A DNA stretch of 64,000 nucleotides from Phreatobacter stygius (GCF_005144885.1 NZ_CP039690.1:4663001-4727000); one strand, 5' to 3'. Positions 8,945 through 17,344 are shown, counted from the first letter of the stretch. A program made the numbers and translations. The notes: a model not told the origin generated them from the sequence alone.

Positions 8945-9583
8945 TCAGACCAGAAACGGATTGGTCGTCCGCTCGCGGCCGAGCGTGGTGGCCGGGCCAT
9001 GGCCCGGCAGAACCGCGAAATCGTCGCCGAGCGGCAAGAGCTTTTCCTTGATGCCCTTGATCAGCAGGTCATGGTCGCCGCCGTAGAGATCGGTGCGGCC
9101 GACCGAGCCCTGGAACACGGTGTCGCCGACCAATGCGAATTCGGAAGGGTGGTGCACGAAGACGACGTGGCCGGGTGCGTGGCCGGGCACGTGCAGAACG
9201 TCGAAGCTGAGATTGCCGACCGTCACCGTGTCGCCCTCTTCGAGCCAGCGGTCGGGGACGACGGTGCGTACGTCGGCCATGCCGAAGTTCTGCGCCTGGA
9301 TCGGCAGGCTCTTGAGAATCACCTCGTCGGCGATATGCGGGCCCTCGACCGGAATGTTCAAGGTCTCGGCCAGTTCCGCAGCGCCGCCGGCATGGTCGAT
9401 ATGGCCATGGGTGATCAGGATCTTTTCCGGCGTGACCTTCAGTTCCTTGAGCGCCGCCAGCAGGCGCGGCAGGTCGCCGCCGGGGTCGACGATCGCGGCC
9501 TTCATCGTTTCCGTATCCCAGACGATCGAGGCGTTCTGCTCGAACTGCGTGACCGGGACGATGGCGACCTTGAGGTTGGACAT
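8945..9583 (-). CDS. MBL-fold hydrolase, hydroxyacylglutathione hydrolase-like
   Basis: A 212-residue metallo-beta-lactamase fold enzyme. The metal-binding motif HxHxDH is THGHIDHAGG, His59, His61, Asp63 and His64. Later ligands lie in VPGHAPGHV, LVGDTVF and LPGHGP. This order is that of the glyoxalase-II-like YcbL group, which lacks the C-terminal glutathione-binding domain, so glutathione thioesters may not be the true substrate. No signal peptide is present, so it is cytoplasmic. Confidence 0.9.
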   Translation of the reverse strand: MSNLKVAIVPVTQFEQNASIVWDTETMKAAIVDPGGDLPRLLAALKELKVTPEKILITHGHIDHAGGAAELAETLNIPVEGPHIADEVILKSLPIQAQNFGMADVRTVVPDRWLEEGDTVTVGNLSFDVLHVPGHAPGHVVFVHHPSEFALVGDTVFQGSVGRTDLYGGDHDLLIKGIKEKLLPLGDDFAVLPGHGPATTLGRERTTNPFLV

Positions 9584-9744
9584 GCGGCGGCTCCTGTTGC
9601 AGCAAGCCCCTAGCGCTTAACCTCCCGGGAGCGGGCAGGCAACCAAGCCGAAGTAGTGACACCGTGCAGCGCGGAAACCGGCTTGATCCCGAGACGGGCG
9701 ACTGTGTCGATTCGGACGCTGGTCAAGCTCAAAATATAAAATTA

Positions 9745-9773
9745 TTGCAATGCCAATTTTTTGTGAATATAAG
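9745..9773 (+). promoter_or_regulatory. Sigma-70-like promoter for the lytic transglycosylase
   Basis: TTGCAA at 9745-9750, a 17-bp AT-rich spacer and TATAAG at 9768-9773, in the most AT-rich patch of this part of the window. Transcription from here would give a leader of about 130 bases before the ATG at 9909. A second -10-like TATACT at 9888-9893 could instead give an almost leaderless message. Confidence 0.55.
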
Positions 9774-9807
9774 CCGCCGCATTGGTCCCGCACCAGATGA
9801 ATGCGTT

Positions 9808-9880
9808 CCCCTGCGTCAATTGAGTGACCGGCAGGGGTGAATGACGGGAAGCGGCCGCTACAAGCATCAACCTTTGATGC
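9808..9880 (+). promoter_or_regulatory. Two hairpins in the transglycosylase leader
   Basis: The first hairpin pairs CCCCTGC (9808-9814) with GCAGGGG (9831-9837), extended inside by GTCA/TGAC. The second pairs GCATCAA (9864-9870) with TTGATGC (9874-9880) around a three-base loop. Both are perfect in the main stem. They could form a structured 5' leader. If the TATACT at 9888 is used as a -10 box, the second would instead be an operator-like palindrome. Confidence 0.45.
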
Positions 9881-9908
9881 GCTGGCCTATACTTAGGAAC
9901 AAGAAATC

Positions 9909-10517
9909 ATGATCATTCGAAACGCGGCTATTCGCCGCTTTTCCATGCATTTGGCTTTTTTTGCTGTTGTTGCGTCCTCCGCGTCATTGACGACTGTCGC
10001 CAAGGCGAATGAAATCTACAGCCAGGACATGTCTTGGGCCGCCATGTTTGCGCGCAATGCCACGCCGCCGAACCAGGCTGCCGCCCAGCCGGCAAACCGC
10101 CGGGCCCAGGCTCAGCGGGGCCAGGCTCAGGCCGGTGGCGAGACGCTTGAAATGACCTCGTCGGTCGCCCGGCGCGTTGCCGAGGTCGCCGCCCGTCACG
10201 GCGTTCCCACGCGCTTCGCCGTGGCGGTCGCCCGGGTCGAGAGCCGCCTGCGCTGCCACGCCGTCGGCCGGGCCGGAGAGCTCGGTCCGCTGCAGATCAA
10301 GCCGGCCACCGCCCGCGGTCTCGGTTATACCGGCCCGACCTCGGCGCTCAATTCCTGCGGCGCCGGCCTCGAATGGGGCATGCGCCACCTGGCGGTCGCC
10401 TACCAGCGCTGCGGCACGACCGTCGGCGCGGCGGCCCTGCACAATCGTGGCCTGGCCTCGTCCTGCACGCGCACCGCCTATTCCAATCACGTCGCGCGCA
10501 TGATGGCGAGCCTCTGA
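9909..10517 (+). CDS. Exported lytic transglycosylase, SLT domain
   Basis: A 202-residue periplasmic muramidase-type enzyme that cleaves peptidoglycan with formation of anhydromuramyl ends. A Sec signal peptide covers about residues 1-34, ending at AKA. A Gln/Ala-rich linker (roughly residues 52-78) leads to the SLT fold, where Glu111 in ARVESRL is the catalytic acid and GELGPLQIKPATARGLG is the second SLT motif. Six Cys may form disulfides. It is preceded by AGGA at 9895 and followed by a strong hairpin. Confidence 0.9.
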   Translation: MIIRNAAIRRFSMHLAFFAVVASSASLTTVAKANEIYSQDMSWAAMFARNATPPNQAAAQPANRRAQAQRGQAQAGGETLEMTSSVARRVAEVAARHGVPTRFAVAVARVESRLRCHAVGRAGELGPLQIKPATARGLGYTGPTSALNSCGAGLEWGMRHLAVAYQRCGTTVGAAALHNRGLASSCTRTAYSNHVARMMASL

Positions 10518-10533
10518 GCCACCCCGACTGACA

Positions 10534-10562
10534 GAACGCGGCGGACCCTGTCCGCCGCGTTC
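10534..10562 (+). terminator. Hairpin after the lytic transglycosylase
   Basis: A perfect 12-bp stem, GAACGCGGCGGA (10534-10545) with TCCGCCGCGTTC (10551-10562), around the loop CCCTG. It starts 17 bp after the stop codon. There is no strong T-run after it, so it may stop transcription with Rho or serve both this gene and the convergent crotonase gene. Confidence 0.65.
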
Positions 10563-10603
10563 GCCCTATCGTGCGAAGACCGGCATCGCCCCACGTCTCG
10601 GCG

Positions 10604-11431
10604 TCATGCCGGAGGCGCGCGAAAGGCCGGAGCCCGGTTCTCGACCCCGGCCAGCACGGCCTCGATCTGGTTGGGCGAGCCGATCAGTTTGGCCTGCTCA
10701 TCCGATTCCGCCTGCAGAACCTCGGCGACCGAGCCGTCGCCTGCCAGATTCAGCAGGCGTTTGGCGGCCCGCATCGCGTCCGGGCTTCGCCCGGCGATGT
10801 CACGCGCCGTTGCCAGCGCCGCCGCGCGCGGATCCGCGTGGAGCGCCGTTGCGAAACCGAAGGCCAGGGCCTCTGTTCCGGAAAACATCCGTCCGGTGAA
10901 GGTCAACTCGCGGATCACGTCGGCGCGCGCCAGTTCCCGCATCAGCGCGACGCCGCCCATGTCGGGAACGAGCCCCCATTTGATCTCCAGCACCGACAGC
11001 CTTGCCTCGGGCGCGACATAACGGATGTCGGCGCCGAGCGCGATCTGGAAGCCGCCGCCGAGCGCCACGCCGTGAATGGCGGCGATCACCGGGACCGGCA
11101 GGGATCGCCAGACCATGACCGCCTGTTGCGCCGCATTGGCCGGACCATGGGTCCTCGGCCGGAGATCGCCGAGCACGGTGCCGCCGGAGACCATGGACTG
11201 GAACAGACCCATGTCCAGTCCGGCGCAGAAGCCCTTGCCTTCGCCCGAAAGTACGACGGCTCGCACGCCGGCTTGTCGGCGGAGAGCCTCGCCGGCGGCG
11301 GTCAGGCCATCGAACATCGCCGGGTCGAGGGCGTTCATCTTGTCGGGACGATTGAGGCGCACGTCGGCGACGCCATCGACGAGGTCGATGCTGACGCGGT
11401 CGTTCAGTTTTGGGTTCGGGCTCTCGGCCAT
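10604..11431 (-). CDS. Crotonase/enoyl-CoA hydratase family protein
   Basis: A 275-residue crotonase-fold protein acting on acyl-CoA. The oxyanion-hole segments are GKGFCAGLD and HGVALGGGFQIA. In classical enoyl-CoA hydratases two Glu act as acid and base; here the first is replaced by Gln (GGGFQ), the second position keeps Glu (VLEIKWG), and an Asp follows in GLVPDMGG, closer to dienoyl-CoA isomerases. So hydratase activity should not be assumed. It stands alone between the transglycosylase and rpsA. Confidence 0.88.
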   Translation of the reverse strand: MAESPNPKLNDRVSIDLVDGVADVRLNRPDKMNALDPAMFDGLTAAGEALRRQAGVRAVVLSGEGKGFCAGLDMGLFQSMVSGGTVLGDLRPRTHGPANAAQQAVMVWRSLPVPVIAAIHGVALGGGFQIALGADIRYVAPEARLSVLEIKWGLVPDMGGVALMRELARADVIRELTFTGRMFSGTEALAFGFATALHADPRAAALATARDIAGRSPDAMRAAKRLLNLAGDGSVAEVLQAESDEQAKLIGSPNQIEAVLAGVENRAPAFRAPPA

Positions 11432-11517
11432 CGGCGTTCTCCCCTGACGATCACCTGATCATCGATCGATTGCCGCGGCTTCGCCAGCAGGCCGATCGGC
11501 GGTGTCCGGGGCCTAAA

Positions 11518-11548
11518 GAAAACCCCGCGCGGATCGCTCCGCGCGGGG
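11518..11548 (-). terminator. Rho-independent terminator of rpsA
   Basis: On the minus strand an 11-bp stem, CCCCGCGCGGA paired with TCCGCGCGGGG around TCGC or its complement (11523-11548), is followed directly by TTTTCTTT. This is a complete intrinsic terminator located 37 bp after the rpsA stop codon. Confidence 0.85.
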
Positions 11549-11584
11549 CTGAAGAGTGCGGTCGGGCCGGAGGGCCCGATCGGC

Positions 11585-13291
11585 TTACTTCTTGGGTTCG
11601 GTGCGCGCCTTGAGGGCAGCACCCAGGATGTCGCCGAGCGAAGCACCCGAGTCGGCCGAGCCGTAGGTGGCCATGGCTTCCTTTTCCTCGGCCACTTCCA
11701 GCGCCTTGATCGACACCTGGACCTTGCGGGCCTTGCGATCGAACATGATGACGCGGGCGTCGACCTTCTCGCCTGCGGCGAAACGCTCGGGCCGCTGGTC
11801 GGCACGGTCGCGGGCCAGCTCGGACCGCTTCACGAAGGTCGTGAGATCGGTACCGGTCAGCTTCACGTCGATGCCGCCTTCCTTCACGTCGATCACTTCG
11901 CAGGTGACGATCTGGCCCTTGCGCAGTTCGCCGGCATCAGCGAACGGATCGCCGCCGACCTGCTTCAGGCCGAGCGAGATGCGCTCCTTCTCCACGTCGA
12001 CGTCGAGGACCTGGGCGCGGATGATGTCGCCCTTCTTGAACTCCTCGATGACCTGCTCGCCCGGACGGTTCCAGTCGAGATCGGACAGGTGGACCATGCC
12101 GTCCACGTCGCCCTCGAGACCCAGGAACAGACCGAACTCGGTCTTGTTCTTGACCTCGCCTTCCACCACCGAACCGATCGGGAACTTCTCGACGAAGGCC
12201 TCCCAAGGATTCTGCAGGGTCTGCTTGAGGCCGAGCGAGATGCGGCGCTTGGAGGAATCGACCTCCAGGATCGACACTTCCACTTCCTGCGAGGTGGAAA
12301 CGATCTTGCCCGGATGAACGTTCTTCTTGGTCCAGCTCATCTCGGAAACGTGGATGAGGCCTTCGATGCCCGGCTCCAGCTCCACGAAGGCGCCGTAGTC
12401 GGTGATGTTGGTGACCCGGCCCTTGAACTTGGCGTTGATCGGGTACTTGGCCTCGATGCCCTGCCACGGATCGTCGAGCAGCTGCTTCATGCCGAGCGAG
12501 ATGCGATGCGTCTCGTGGTTGATCTTGACGATCTTGACCTTGACGGTCTGGCCGATCGTGAGGACCTCGGACGGGTGGTTGACGCGACGCCAGGCGATGT
12601 CGGTGACATGCAGCAGGCCGTCAATGCCGCCGAGATCGACGAACGCACCGTAATCGGTGATGTTCTTGACCACGCCGTCGATGATCTGGCCCTCTTCGAG
12701 GTTCTGCACCAGCTCGTGACGCTGCTCGGCGCGGGTCTCTTCGAGAACCGTCCGGCGCGACACCACGATATTGCCGCGGCGGCGATCCATCTTGAGGATC
12801 TGGAACGGCTGCGGCGAGTTCATCAGCGGACCGACGTCGCGGATCGGGCGAATATCGACCTGGCTGCGCGGCAGGAAGGCCACGGCGCCGTCGAGATCGA
12901 CGGTATAGCCGCCCTTGACCGTGTTGAAGATGGTGCCGGTGACCTTCTCGTTGGCCGTGAAGGCCTTCTCGAGCTTCACCCAGCTCTCTTCGCGACGGGC
13001 TTTGTCGCGCGAGATGACGGCCTCGCCGAGCGCATTCTCGACGCGCTCGAGATAGACCTCGACGACGTCGCCGATCTTGATCTCGCCTTCACGGCCGGGG
13101 CCGGTGAATTCCTTCAGTGCGACACGGCCTTCGGTCTTCAGGCCAACGTCGATGATCGCGAGATCTTTCTCGATCCCGACGACGGTTCCCTTGATCACGG
13201 AACCTTCGTTCATTTCGGTCTTGCCGAAGCTCTCGGTGAGGAGCGCGGCGAAATCGTCCCGGGTAGGGTTCATGCTGCTGGCGGTTGCCAT
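11585..13291 (-). CDS. rpsA: 30S ribosomal protein S1
   Basis: A 568-residue RNA-binding ribosomal protein that brings mRNA to the 30S subunit, essential for most initiation in Gram-negative bacteria. Six S1 (OB-fold) repeats can be seen at roughly residues 30-97, 114-180, 200-268, 286-355, 373-442 and 460-528. Repeats 3-5 carry the classic DYGAFVDLG, DYGAFVELE and EFGLFLGLE signatures with GLLHVTD, GLIHVSE and GMVHLSD. It has its own terminator and a long upstream region. The cmk gene that often precedes it is not here. Confidence 0.98.
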   Translation of the reverse strand: MATASSMNPTRDDFAALLTESFGKTEMNEGSVIKGTVVGIEKDLAIIDVGLKTEGRVALKEFTGPGREGEIKIGDVVEVYLERVENALGEAVISRDKARREESWVKLEKAFTANEKVTGTIFNTVKGGYTVDLDGAVAFLPRSQVDIRPIRDVGPLMNSPQPFQILKMDRRRGNIVVSRRTVLEETRAEQRHELVQNLEEGQIIDGVVKNITDYGAFVDLGGIDGLLHVTDIAWRRVNHPSEVLTIGQTVKVKIVKINHETHRISLGMKQLLDDPWQGIEAKYPINAKFKGRVTNITDYGAFVELEPGIEGLIHVSEMSWTKKNVHPGKIVSTSQEVEVSILEVDSSKRRISLGLKQTLQNPWEAFVEKFPIGSVVEGEVKNKTEFGLFLGLEGDVDGMVHLSDLDWNRPGEQVIEEFKKGDIIRAQVLDVDVEKERISLGLKQVGGDPFADAGELRKGQIVTCEVIDVKEGGIDVKLTGTDLTTFVKRSELARDRADQRPERFAAGEKVDARVIMFDRKARKVQVSIKALEVAEEKEAMATYGSADSGASLGDILGAALKARTEPKK

Positions 13292-13676
13292 ACGTGTCTG
13301 TCCCTCGAGCCCGTTGTTGCGCCGGGTTGTGTTGAAAGGCCGTCGGTTCCACGCGGGCCGGACGAGGGGCTGAAATCGCGTCCGACACTGGCCGAAAACG
13401 GCTCAATGGGCGCAACCCGCGCGGATGACGGTGATGTCTGATGTGGCTCACGGGCCGTGACCGGCGCCGGAACGGGCCCCGTCCAAAGGCGGCGGCCCGT
13501 CGGGGGCCACGGCGTGGACGCTGAGCAAGCGGGGTCGTGGACCCAGCTCCGGAACGGCGAACCGTCCGACGCACCGGCGGTTCCGACCATGGGTCGACCC
13601 GCAGATGAGCGCGGCAATACAGGAAAATGCATATGGGGACAAGCGAAACCGGCCGCAAGCGGCGGCCCGCAGGCTG
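13292..13676. other. Upstream region of rpsA, no gene recognised
   Basis: About 385 bp between rpsA and the next minus-strand gene. Several frames are open on both strands but none shows a family motif or a plausible ribosome-binding site, and they overlap one another. The region probably carries the rpsA promoter and a long leader. S1 is autoregulated at translation in E. coli, so a structured leader is expected, though I could not identify a specific element. Confidence 0.4.
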
Positions 13677-13955
13677 TTACCGCTGCTTGCGGTCGAACAG
13701 GAAGCGACCGGAGCGCTTCAGCTCGAGCACCAGCGCGACGAACTGGACCGGCGAGAGGATGTCTTCCCGGCCGTTCGGATAGGCGACGAAGAAACGCGAG
13801 CGGTCGGGATACATGGTGACGCGCGCCTCGAGCCTGGCTTCAGCGCCGCTGCCCTGATCGGGTTTGGCCAGGATCACCCCCCATGGCCGCCGCGCCTGGG
13901 CCGGCGGGGCGTCCATCAGGTCGAGCTCGACGGGTCCGGCGTGGCTCTGCATCAT
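13677..13955 (-). CDS. Conserved hypothetical protein, about 92 residues
   Basis: Short soluble protein started here at MMQSHAGPVELDL. The second half has a regular hydrophobic pattern with MYPDRSRFFVAYPNGREDILS and ends in a basic tail FLFDRKQR. I do not recognise the family. A longer frame begins at 14009 but its extra N-terminus looks non-coding. It lies between the rpsA upstream region and zapA on the same strand. Confidence 0.55.
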   Translation of the reverse strand: MMQSHAGPVELDLMDAPPAQARRPWGVILAKPDQGSGAEARLEARVTMYPDRSRFFVAYPNGREDILSPVQFVALVLELKRSGRFLFDRKQR

Positions 13956-14310
13956 GGTCTTGCCGTCTCCAAGGCGAGGTCGACCGGGCCGGCCCTCGCC
14001 AATCCGCACGTCCCGGCAGAAGCCGTGGAAGTGACGATCGCCATTGCCCTTGGCTTGGCTCTAATACGCCCGCCGCTTGCAGGCAACATGACACAAGGCG
14101 AGCGCTGCCCGACGGCCGATTTTCTCCGCTCCCGGTGGTGGCGGATGGTAAAGGATTGGTTGACGCCAAGGCGGAGTGCCTCGCGCGCCCAGCGTCATCG
14201 GCGCGTCTCGCGGAAACGTTTCAAGTCGGCCGCCATGCGGCGCGAATCGGCCTGGCCGGCGACGGCCGGGACGCTCACCCGAGCTCCGCTACGGCGCCGG
14301 CAGGCATGCC
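13956..14310. other. Intergenic region downstream of zapA
   Basis: About 355 bp with no supported gene. In many alphaproteobacteria the 6S RNA gene follows zapA; I looked for its long interrupted stem here and could not recognise it with confidence. On the minus strand TCAA-N7-TTTA at 14149-14163 resembles a degenerate CtrA-type paired half-site. The region presumably also holds the promoter of the hypothetical gene ending at 13677. Confidence 0.35.
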
Positions 14311-14685
14311 TCAACCCGGGGTGCGTGGCGGCGCATTCAACTGGCCGACGATGCGCTCGATCGTCGCCGACGCTTCGTCCAGCGCGTTCGCCACCGAGGC
14401 GTCGCGCGCCTCGGCGCGTTCCTGCATCAAGTTCCGCGCATCGCGCAGCTCGGCAAGTTCGGTCTCGGCCGCGCGCAGGCGGCGCCGCATGTCGGCCATT
14501 TCGTCGGCGACCATGATCGCCGCCATGACGGTCAGCCGGGTGTCGCCGATCTCGCCGAAGGCCCCCTTCAACTGGTCGACCTTGCCGTCGACGTCGGCGG
14601 CGAGCCTCATCAGGTGTTCTTCCTGGCCGTCGTCGCAGGCCATGCGGAACTGCCGGCCATTGATGGTCACATTGACATGGGCCAT
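14311..14685 (-). CDS. zapA: Cell division protein ZapA
   Basis: A 124-residue cytoplasmic protein that crosslinks FtsZ protofilaments at the division site. The N-terminal VNVTINGRQFRMACDDGQEE is the ZapA globular-domain signature, followed by HLMRLAADVDGKV and a long coiled coil (about residues 65-110) that forms the tetramer stalk. It follows the DUF4164 gene by 5 bp and is surely in the same transcript. Length is normal for alphaproteobacteria. Confidence 0.93.
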   Translation of the reverse strand: MAHVNVTINGRQFRMACDDGQEEHLMRLAADVDGKVDQLKGAFGEIGDTRLTVMAAIMVADEMADMRRRLRAAETELAELRDARNLMQERAEARDASVANALDEASATIERIVGQLNAPPRTPG

Positions 14686-14690
14686 GGCGA

Positions 14691-14981
14691 TCAGGCCCCG
14701 TGCGTCGCGAGGACGCTGCGGATCGCGTCCATGGTCTGGTCGAGGCGGCCGGCCACGTCGCGATTGGCGGCCTCGAGCGCCGCGATCCGCTCGGCCGAAT
14801 GGTCGAGTTCCTCGGCGAGTCGGGCGCGGTCGCTCTGCGCCGCGTCAAGCTGCAGATTGAGCGCGCCGTGGCTGAGGTCGCCCTCGATTCGCCGGGCAAC
14901 CGCCGTCTCCAGCGCGGCGAGCGCTGACTTCAGGCGGTAGGCCGCCGTCTCGAGGCGCGAAGGGTCGGCCGTGGATGACAA
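14691..14981 (-). CDS. DUF4164 coiled-coil protein
   Basis: A small, almost wholly helical protein, 96 residues from the TTG at 14981 (MSSTADPSRLETAAYRLKSA). Heptads run through LAALETAVARRIEGD to the end. DUF4164 proteins typically sit directly before zapA in Rhizobiales, which suggests a link with division, but the function is unknown. A frame open to a TTG at 15065 exists, yet a good promoter lies over 15046-15075, so translation from there is unlikely. GCAGG lies about 8 bases before the chosen start. Confidence 0.75.
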   Translation of the reverse strand: MSSTADPSRLETAAYRLKSALAALETAVARRIEGDLSHGALNLQLDAAQSDRARLAEELDHSAERIAALEAANRDVAGRLDQTMDAIRSVLATHGA

Positions 14982-15045
14982 ACGCGAACCTGCCGTGAAT
15001 TGAGCATGATGGGCGACCGTGCCGGCGCCCCGGGAACGTGGCTCG

Positions 15046-15075
15046 ACCCTACGCGAGGGCGTCAAACAGCGTCAA
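15046..15075 (-). promoter_or_regulatory. Promoter for the DUF4164-zapA operon
   Basis: On the minus strand TTGACG (15075-15070), an 18-bp spacer and TAGGGT (15051-15046). A second TTGACG lies 10 bp downstream of the first, at 15065-15060, too close to the -10 to act as a normal -35. Transcription would start near 15039 and give a leader of about 58 bases to the TTG at 14981. Confidence 0.6.
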
Positions 15076-15267
15076 CGGCCGATGACTCCGACAGCTCCAA
15101 GTCGGCCCCATCCTTTGTCATTTCGGTTTCATGGCCTTGTCATTTCGTGGCCCGGGGGCTGGACACGCCATGCCGGCAGGAATGGCAGCCCTGCAACGGC
15201 TCGCCGCGGCGCGCCGTGGTGCTATAACCCCGGTGGAATCAGTTGCAAACGATTGAGGAGAGTGCCG

Positions 15268-16146
15268 GTGCGGCTTGCGACGATCGAAATCAAAGGCGAG
15301 CAGCGGGTCGCGGTGCTGAGCCCGGACGGCGGCACGGTGCGGCCGCTGACATCATCGGCAGGCGCTGCCGCAACTTCGATGCTGGCGGCGATCGCCGACT
15401 GGGCCGGGTTGAGGGCGCGGATCGACAGCCTTCTCGAGGCCGCCGTGCCGGTCGATTCGGTCAAGCTCCTGGCGCCGATCCCCAGGCCTCGGCGCAATAT
15501 CTTCTGCGTCGGCAAGAACTATCACGAGCATGCCAAGGAGTTCGCCCGGAGCGGGTTTGATTCGACCGCCGCGGAGATCGTGCCCGAGGCCCCGGTGGTC
15601 TTTTCCAAGCCGCCGAGCGCGGTGATCGCCACCGGCGAGGCGATTCTCGGCTGGCTCGATCCGACCCATTCGGTCGATTACGAAGGCGAGCTCGGCGTGG
15701 TGATCGGCACCGGTGGACGCGGCATCGCCAAGGCCGACGCGCTCGATCATGTGTTCGGTTACACCGTCATCAACGACGTCACCGCGCGCACGCTGCAGCA
15801 GAAGCATCGCCAGTGGCTGATCGGCAAGGGCATCGACACCTTCTGCCCGATGGGCCCGGCGATCCTGACCGCCGACGAGGCTGCCGATCCGACCAAGCTG
15901 ACGCTGAAGACCTGGGTCAATGGCGAATTGCGCCAGGACGCCGTGGTCTCGGACCTGATCTTCGACATTCCGACATTGATCGAGACGATCTCTTCGGTCA
16001 TCGCGCTGGAGCCCGGCGACGTCATTGCGACCGGCACGCCGGTTGGCGTCGGCATCGGCTTCACGCCGCCGAAATATCTGGCTGCGGGCGATGTCGTCGC
16101 CATTGAGATCTCCGGCGTCGGACGCCTCGAGAACCCGGTCGCCTGA
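15268..16146 (+). CDS. Fumarylacetoacetate hydrolase family protein
   Basis: A 292-residue FAH-fold enzyme, started at the GTG that stands 7 bases after GAGGAG (15255-15260). Metal ligands and active-site segments are seen in FCVGKNYHEHAKEF, SVDYEGELGVVIG, NDVTARTLQ and GDVIATGTPVGVG. Members cleave or decarboxylate beta-diketo acids in aromatic catabolism (HpcE, acylpyruvase) but the substrate cannot be chosen here. An in-frame GTG at 15262 is possible but too close to the ribosome-binding site. Confidence 0.9.
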   Translation: MRLATIEIKGEQRVAVLSPDGGTVRPLTSSAGAAATSMLAAIADWAGLRARIDSLLEAAVPVDSVKLLAPIPRPRRNIFCVGKNYHEHAKEFARSGFDSTAAEIVPEAPVVFSKPPSAVIATGEAILGWLDPTHSVDYEGELGVVIGTGGRGIAKADALDHVFGYTVINDVTARTLQQKHRQWLIGKGIDTFCPMGPAILTADEAADPTKLTLKTWVNGELRQDAVVSDLIFDIPTLIETISSVIALEPGDVIATGTPVGVGIGFTPPKYLAAGDVVAIEISGVGRLENPVA

Positions 16147-16235
16147 GGCGGCCGGCGGCGGCACGGCAGGCTCGGGCCAAGCGAATCGCGGCTTCGCCCG
16201 AAGCGATTGGCAACAGCGAACAGGGTGGGGGACCT

Positions 16236-17222
16236 ATGGATCGTCGCGGCTTCATCACCGGCGCAGCCGGCATTTCGCTCCTCGGTGCGGTCGCGCCGGC
16301 AGGCGCCCAGGACGCCTGGCCGTCCCAGGCGATCCGGCTGGTCGTGCCATTTCCGCCCGGCGGGCAGGCCGATCTCGCCGCCCGGCCGGTGGCGCAGTCG
16401 CTGGAAAAGATTCTCGGCCGCCCTGTCGTCGTCGACAACCGGGGAGGCGCCGGCGGCAGCATCGGCAATACCGCGGTGGCCCGCGCCACGCCTGATGGCC
16501 ACACCCTGCTGATGACCTTGTCCTCGCTCGCGGTCCTGCCCGAGGCCGACCGGCTGATGGGCCGCCCGGTCCAATATGAGGTCGACCAGCTCGTGCCGAT
16601 CGCTCGCGTCCTGGCCGATCCGACGGTTCTGGCGGTTCACGCCAAGGCGCCGTGGCAGAGCGTCGCCGACCTCGTCGCCGACGCCAAGGCGCGGCCCGGC
16701 ATCATCCCTTATGGGTCGTCCGGGCCTTACGGCACGCTGCACGTCTCCATGGAGATGTTCGCCACCAATGCCGGCATCCGGATGAACCACATTCCCTATC
16801 GCGGCGCCGGGCCGGCGCTGACCGACCTGATCACCGGCAATATCATGGCGCTGGCCTCGGCGCCCGGCGTGCTGAAACCGCAGGTCGAGGCCGGCACGGT
16901 CCGCGTGCTCGCCAATTTTGGCGCCGAGCGGGTGGCAAGCTTCCCGGACACGCCGACCTTCAAGCAGCTCGGCTATAACGACGTCGAATTCTACATCTGG
17001 GCCGGCCTGTTCGGACCGGCCGGGCTGCCGGCCGCGATCGTCACCCGGCTGCGCGAGGCGATGCGCACCACCATGGCCGACCCCGCCGTCCGCCGCGTCT
17101 TCGACAATGCCGGCAGTCCACCGGCCTATCAGGACGCGCCGGAATTCGCCCGCTTCGTTGCCGCCGATTCGGCGCGCCTGATCACCGCCGTGAGGAAGAT
17201 CGGCCGGGTCGAAGGCGGCTGA
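16236..17222 (+). CDS. Bug family tripartite tricarboxylate transporter substrate-binding protein
   Basis: A 328-residue periplasmic binding protein. The N-terminus MDRRGFITGAAGISLLGA with AGAQ has a twin-Arg start and a hydrophobic core, so export by Tat or Sec is likely with cleavage near residue 25. Bug marks follow: IRLVVPFPPGGQADLAAR, VVVDNRGGAGGSIG, and HIPYRGAGPALTDLITG. No TctA or TctB permease gene lies nearby, so this is an orphan Bug protein of unknown ligand. It is closely followed by an intrinsic terminator. Confidence 0.93.
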   Translation: MDRRGFITGAAGISLLGAVAPAGAQDAWPSQAIRLVVPFPPGGQADLAARPVAQSLEKILGRPVVVDNRGGAGGSIGNTAVARATPDGHTLLMTLSSLAVLPEADRLMGRPVQYEVDQLVPIARVLADPTVLAVHAKAPWQSVADLVADAKARPGIIPYGSSGPYGTLHVSMEMFATNAGIRMNHIPYRGAGPALTDLITGNIMALASAPGVLKPQVEAGTVRVLANFGAERVASFPDTPTFKQLGYNDVEFYIWAGLFGPAGLPAAIVTRLREAMRTTMADPAVRRVFDNAGSPPAYQDAPEFARFVAADSARLITAVRKIGRVEGG

Positions 17223-17313
17223 CCGGGGGCGAGCCACGACAAAACGGTTGGCCGTTAGCCGTTCGAGGCCATTGACTCAAAGTCCACCGCTGGTAGGACA
17301 CGCGGCCTATCGA

Positions 17314-17344
17314 CCCCGAAATCTCCGGCTTTCGGGGCTTTTTC
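17314..17344 (+). terminator. Rho-independent terminator after the Bug gene
   Basis: An 8-bp perfect stem, CCCCGAAA (17314-17321) with TTTCGGGG (17330-17337), followed by CTTTTTC. It lies about 90 bp after the stop codon and separates this gene from tkt. Confidence 0.85.

Noticed and set aside
8767-9000. A 77-codon frame between the UPF0104 and MBL genes
   Set aside because: Arg/Pro-rich shadow translation overlapping the MBL gene end, with no ribosome-binding site.
12089-13441. A 450-codon open frame antisense to rpsA
   Set aside because: It mirrors the codon pattern of rpsA, has no family motif and no credible start; high-GC antisense frames are expected.
13956-14310. 6S RNA expected next to zapA
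   Set aside because: Synteny makes it plausible, but I could not find the long interrupted hairpin on either strand, so no call is made.
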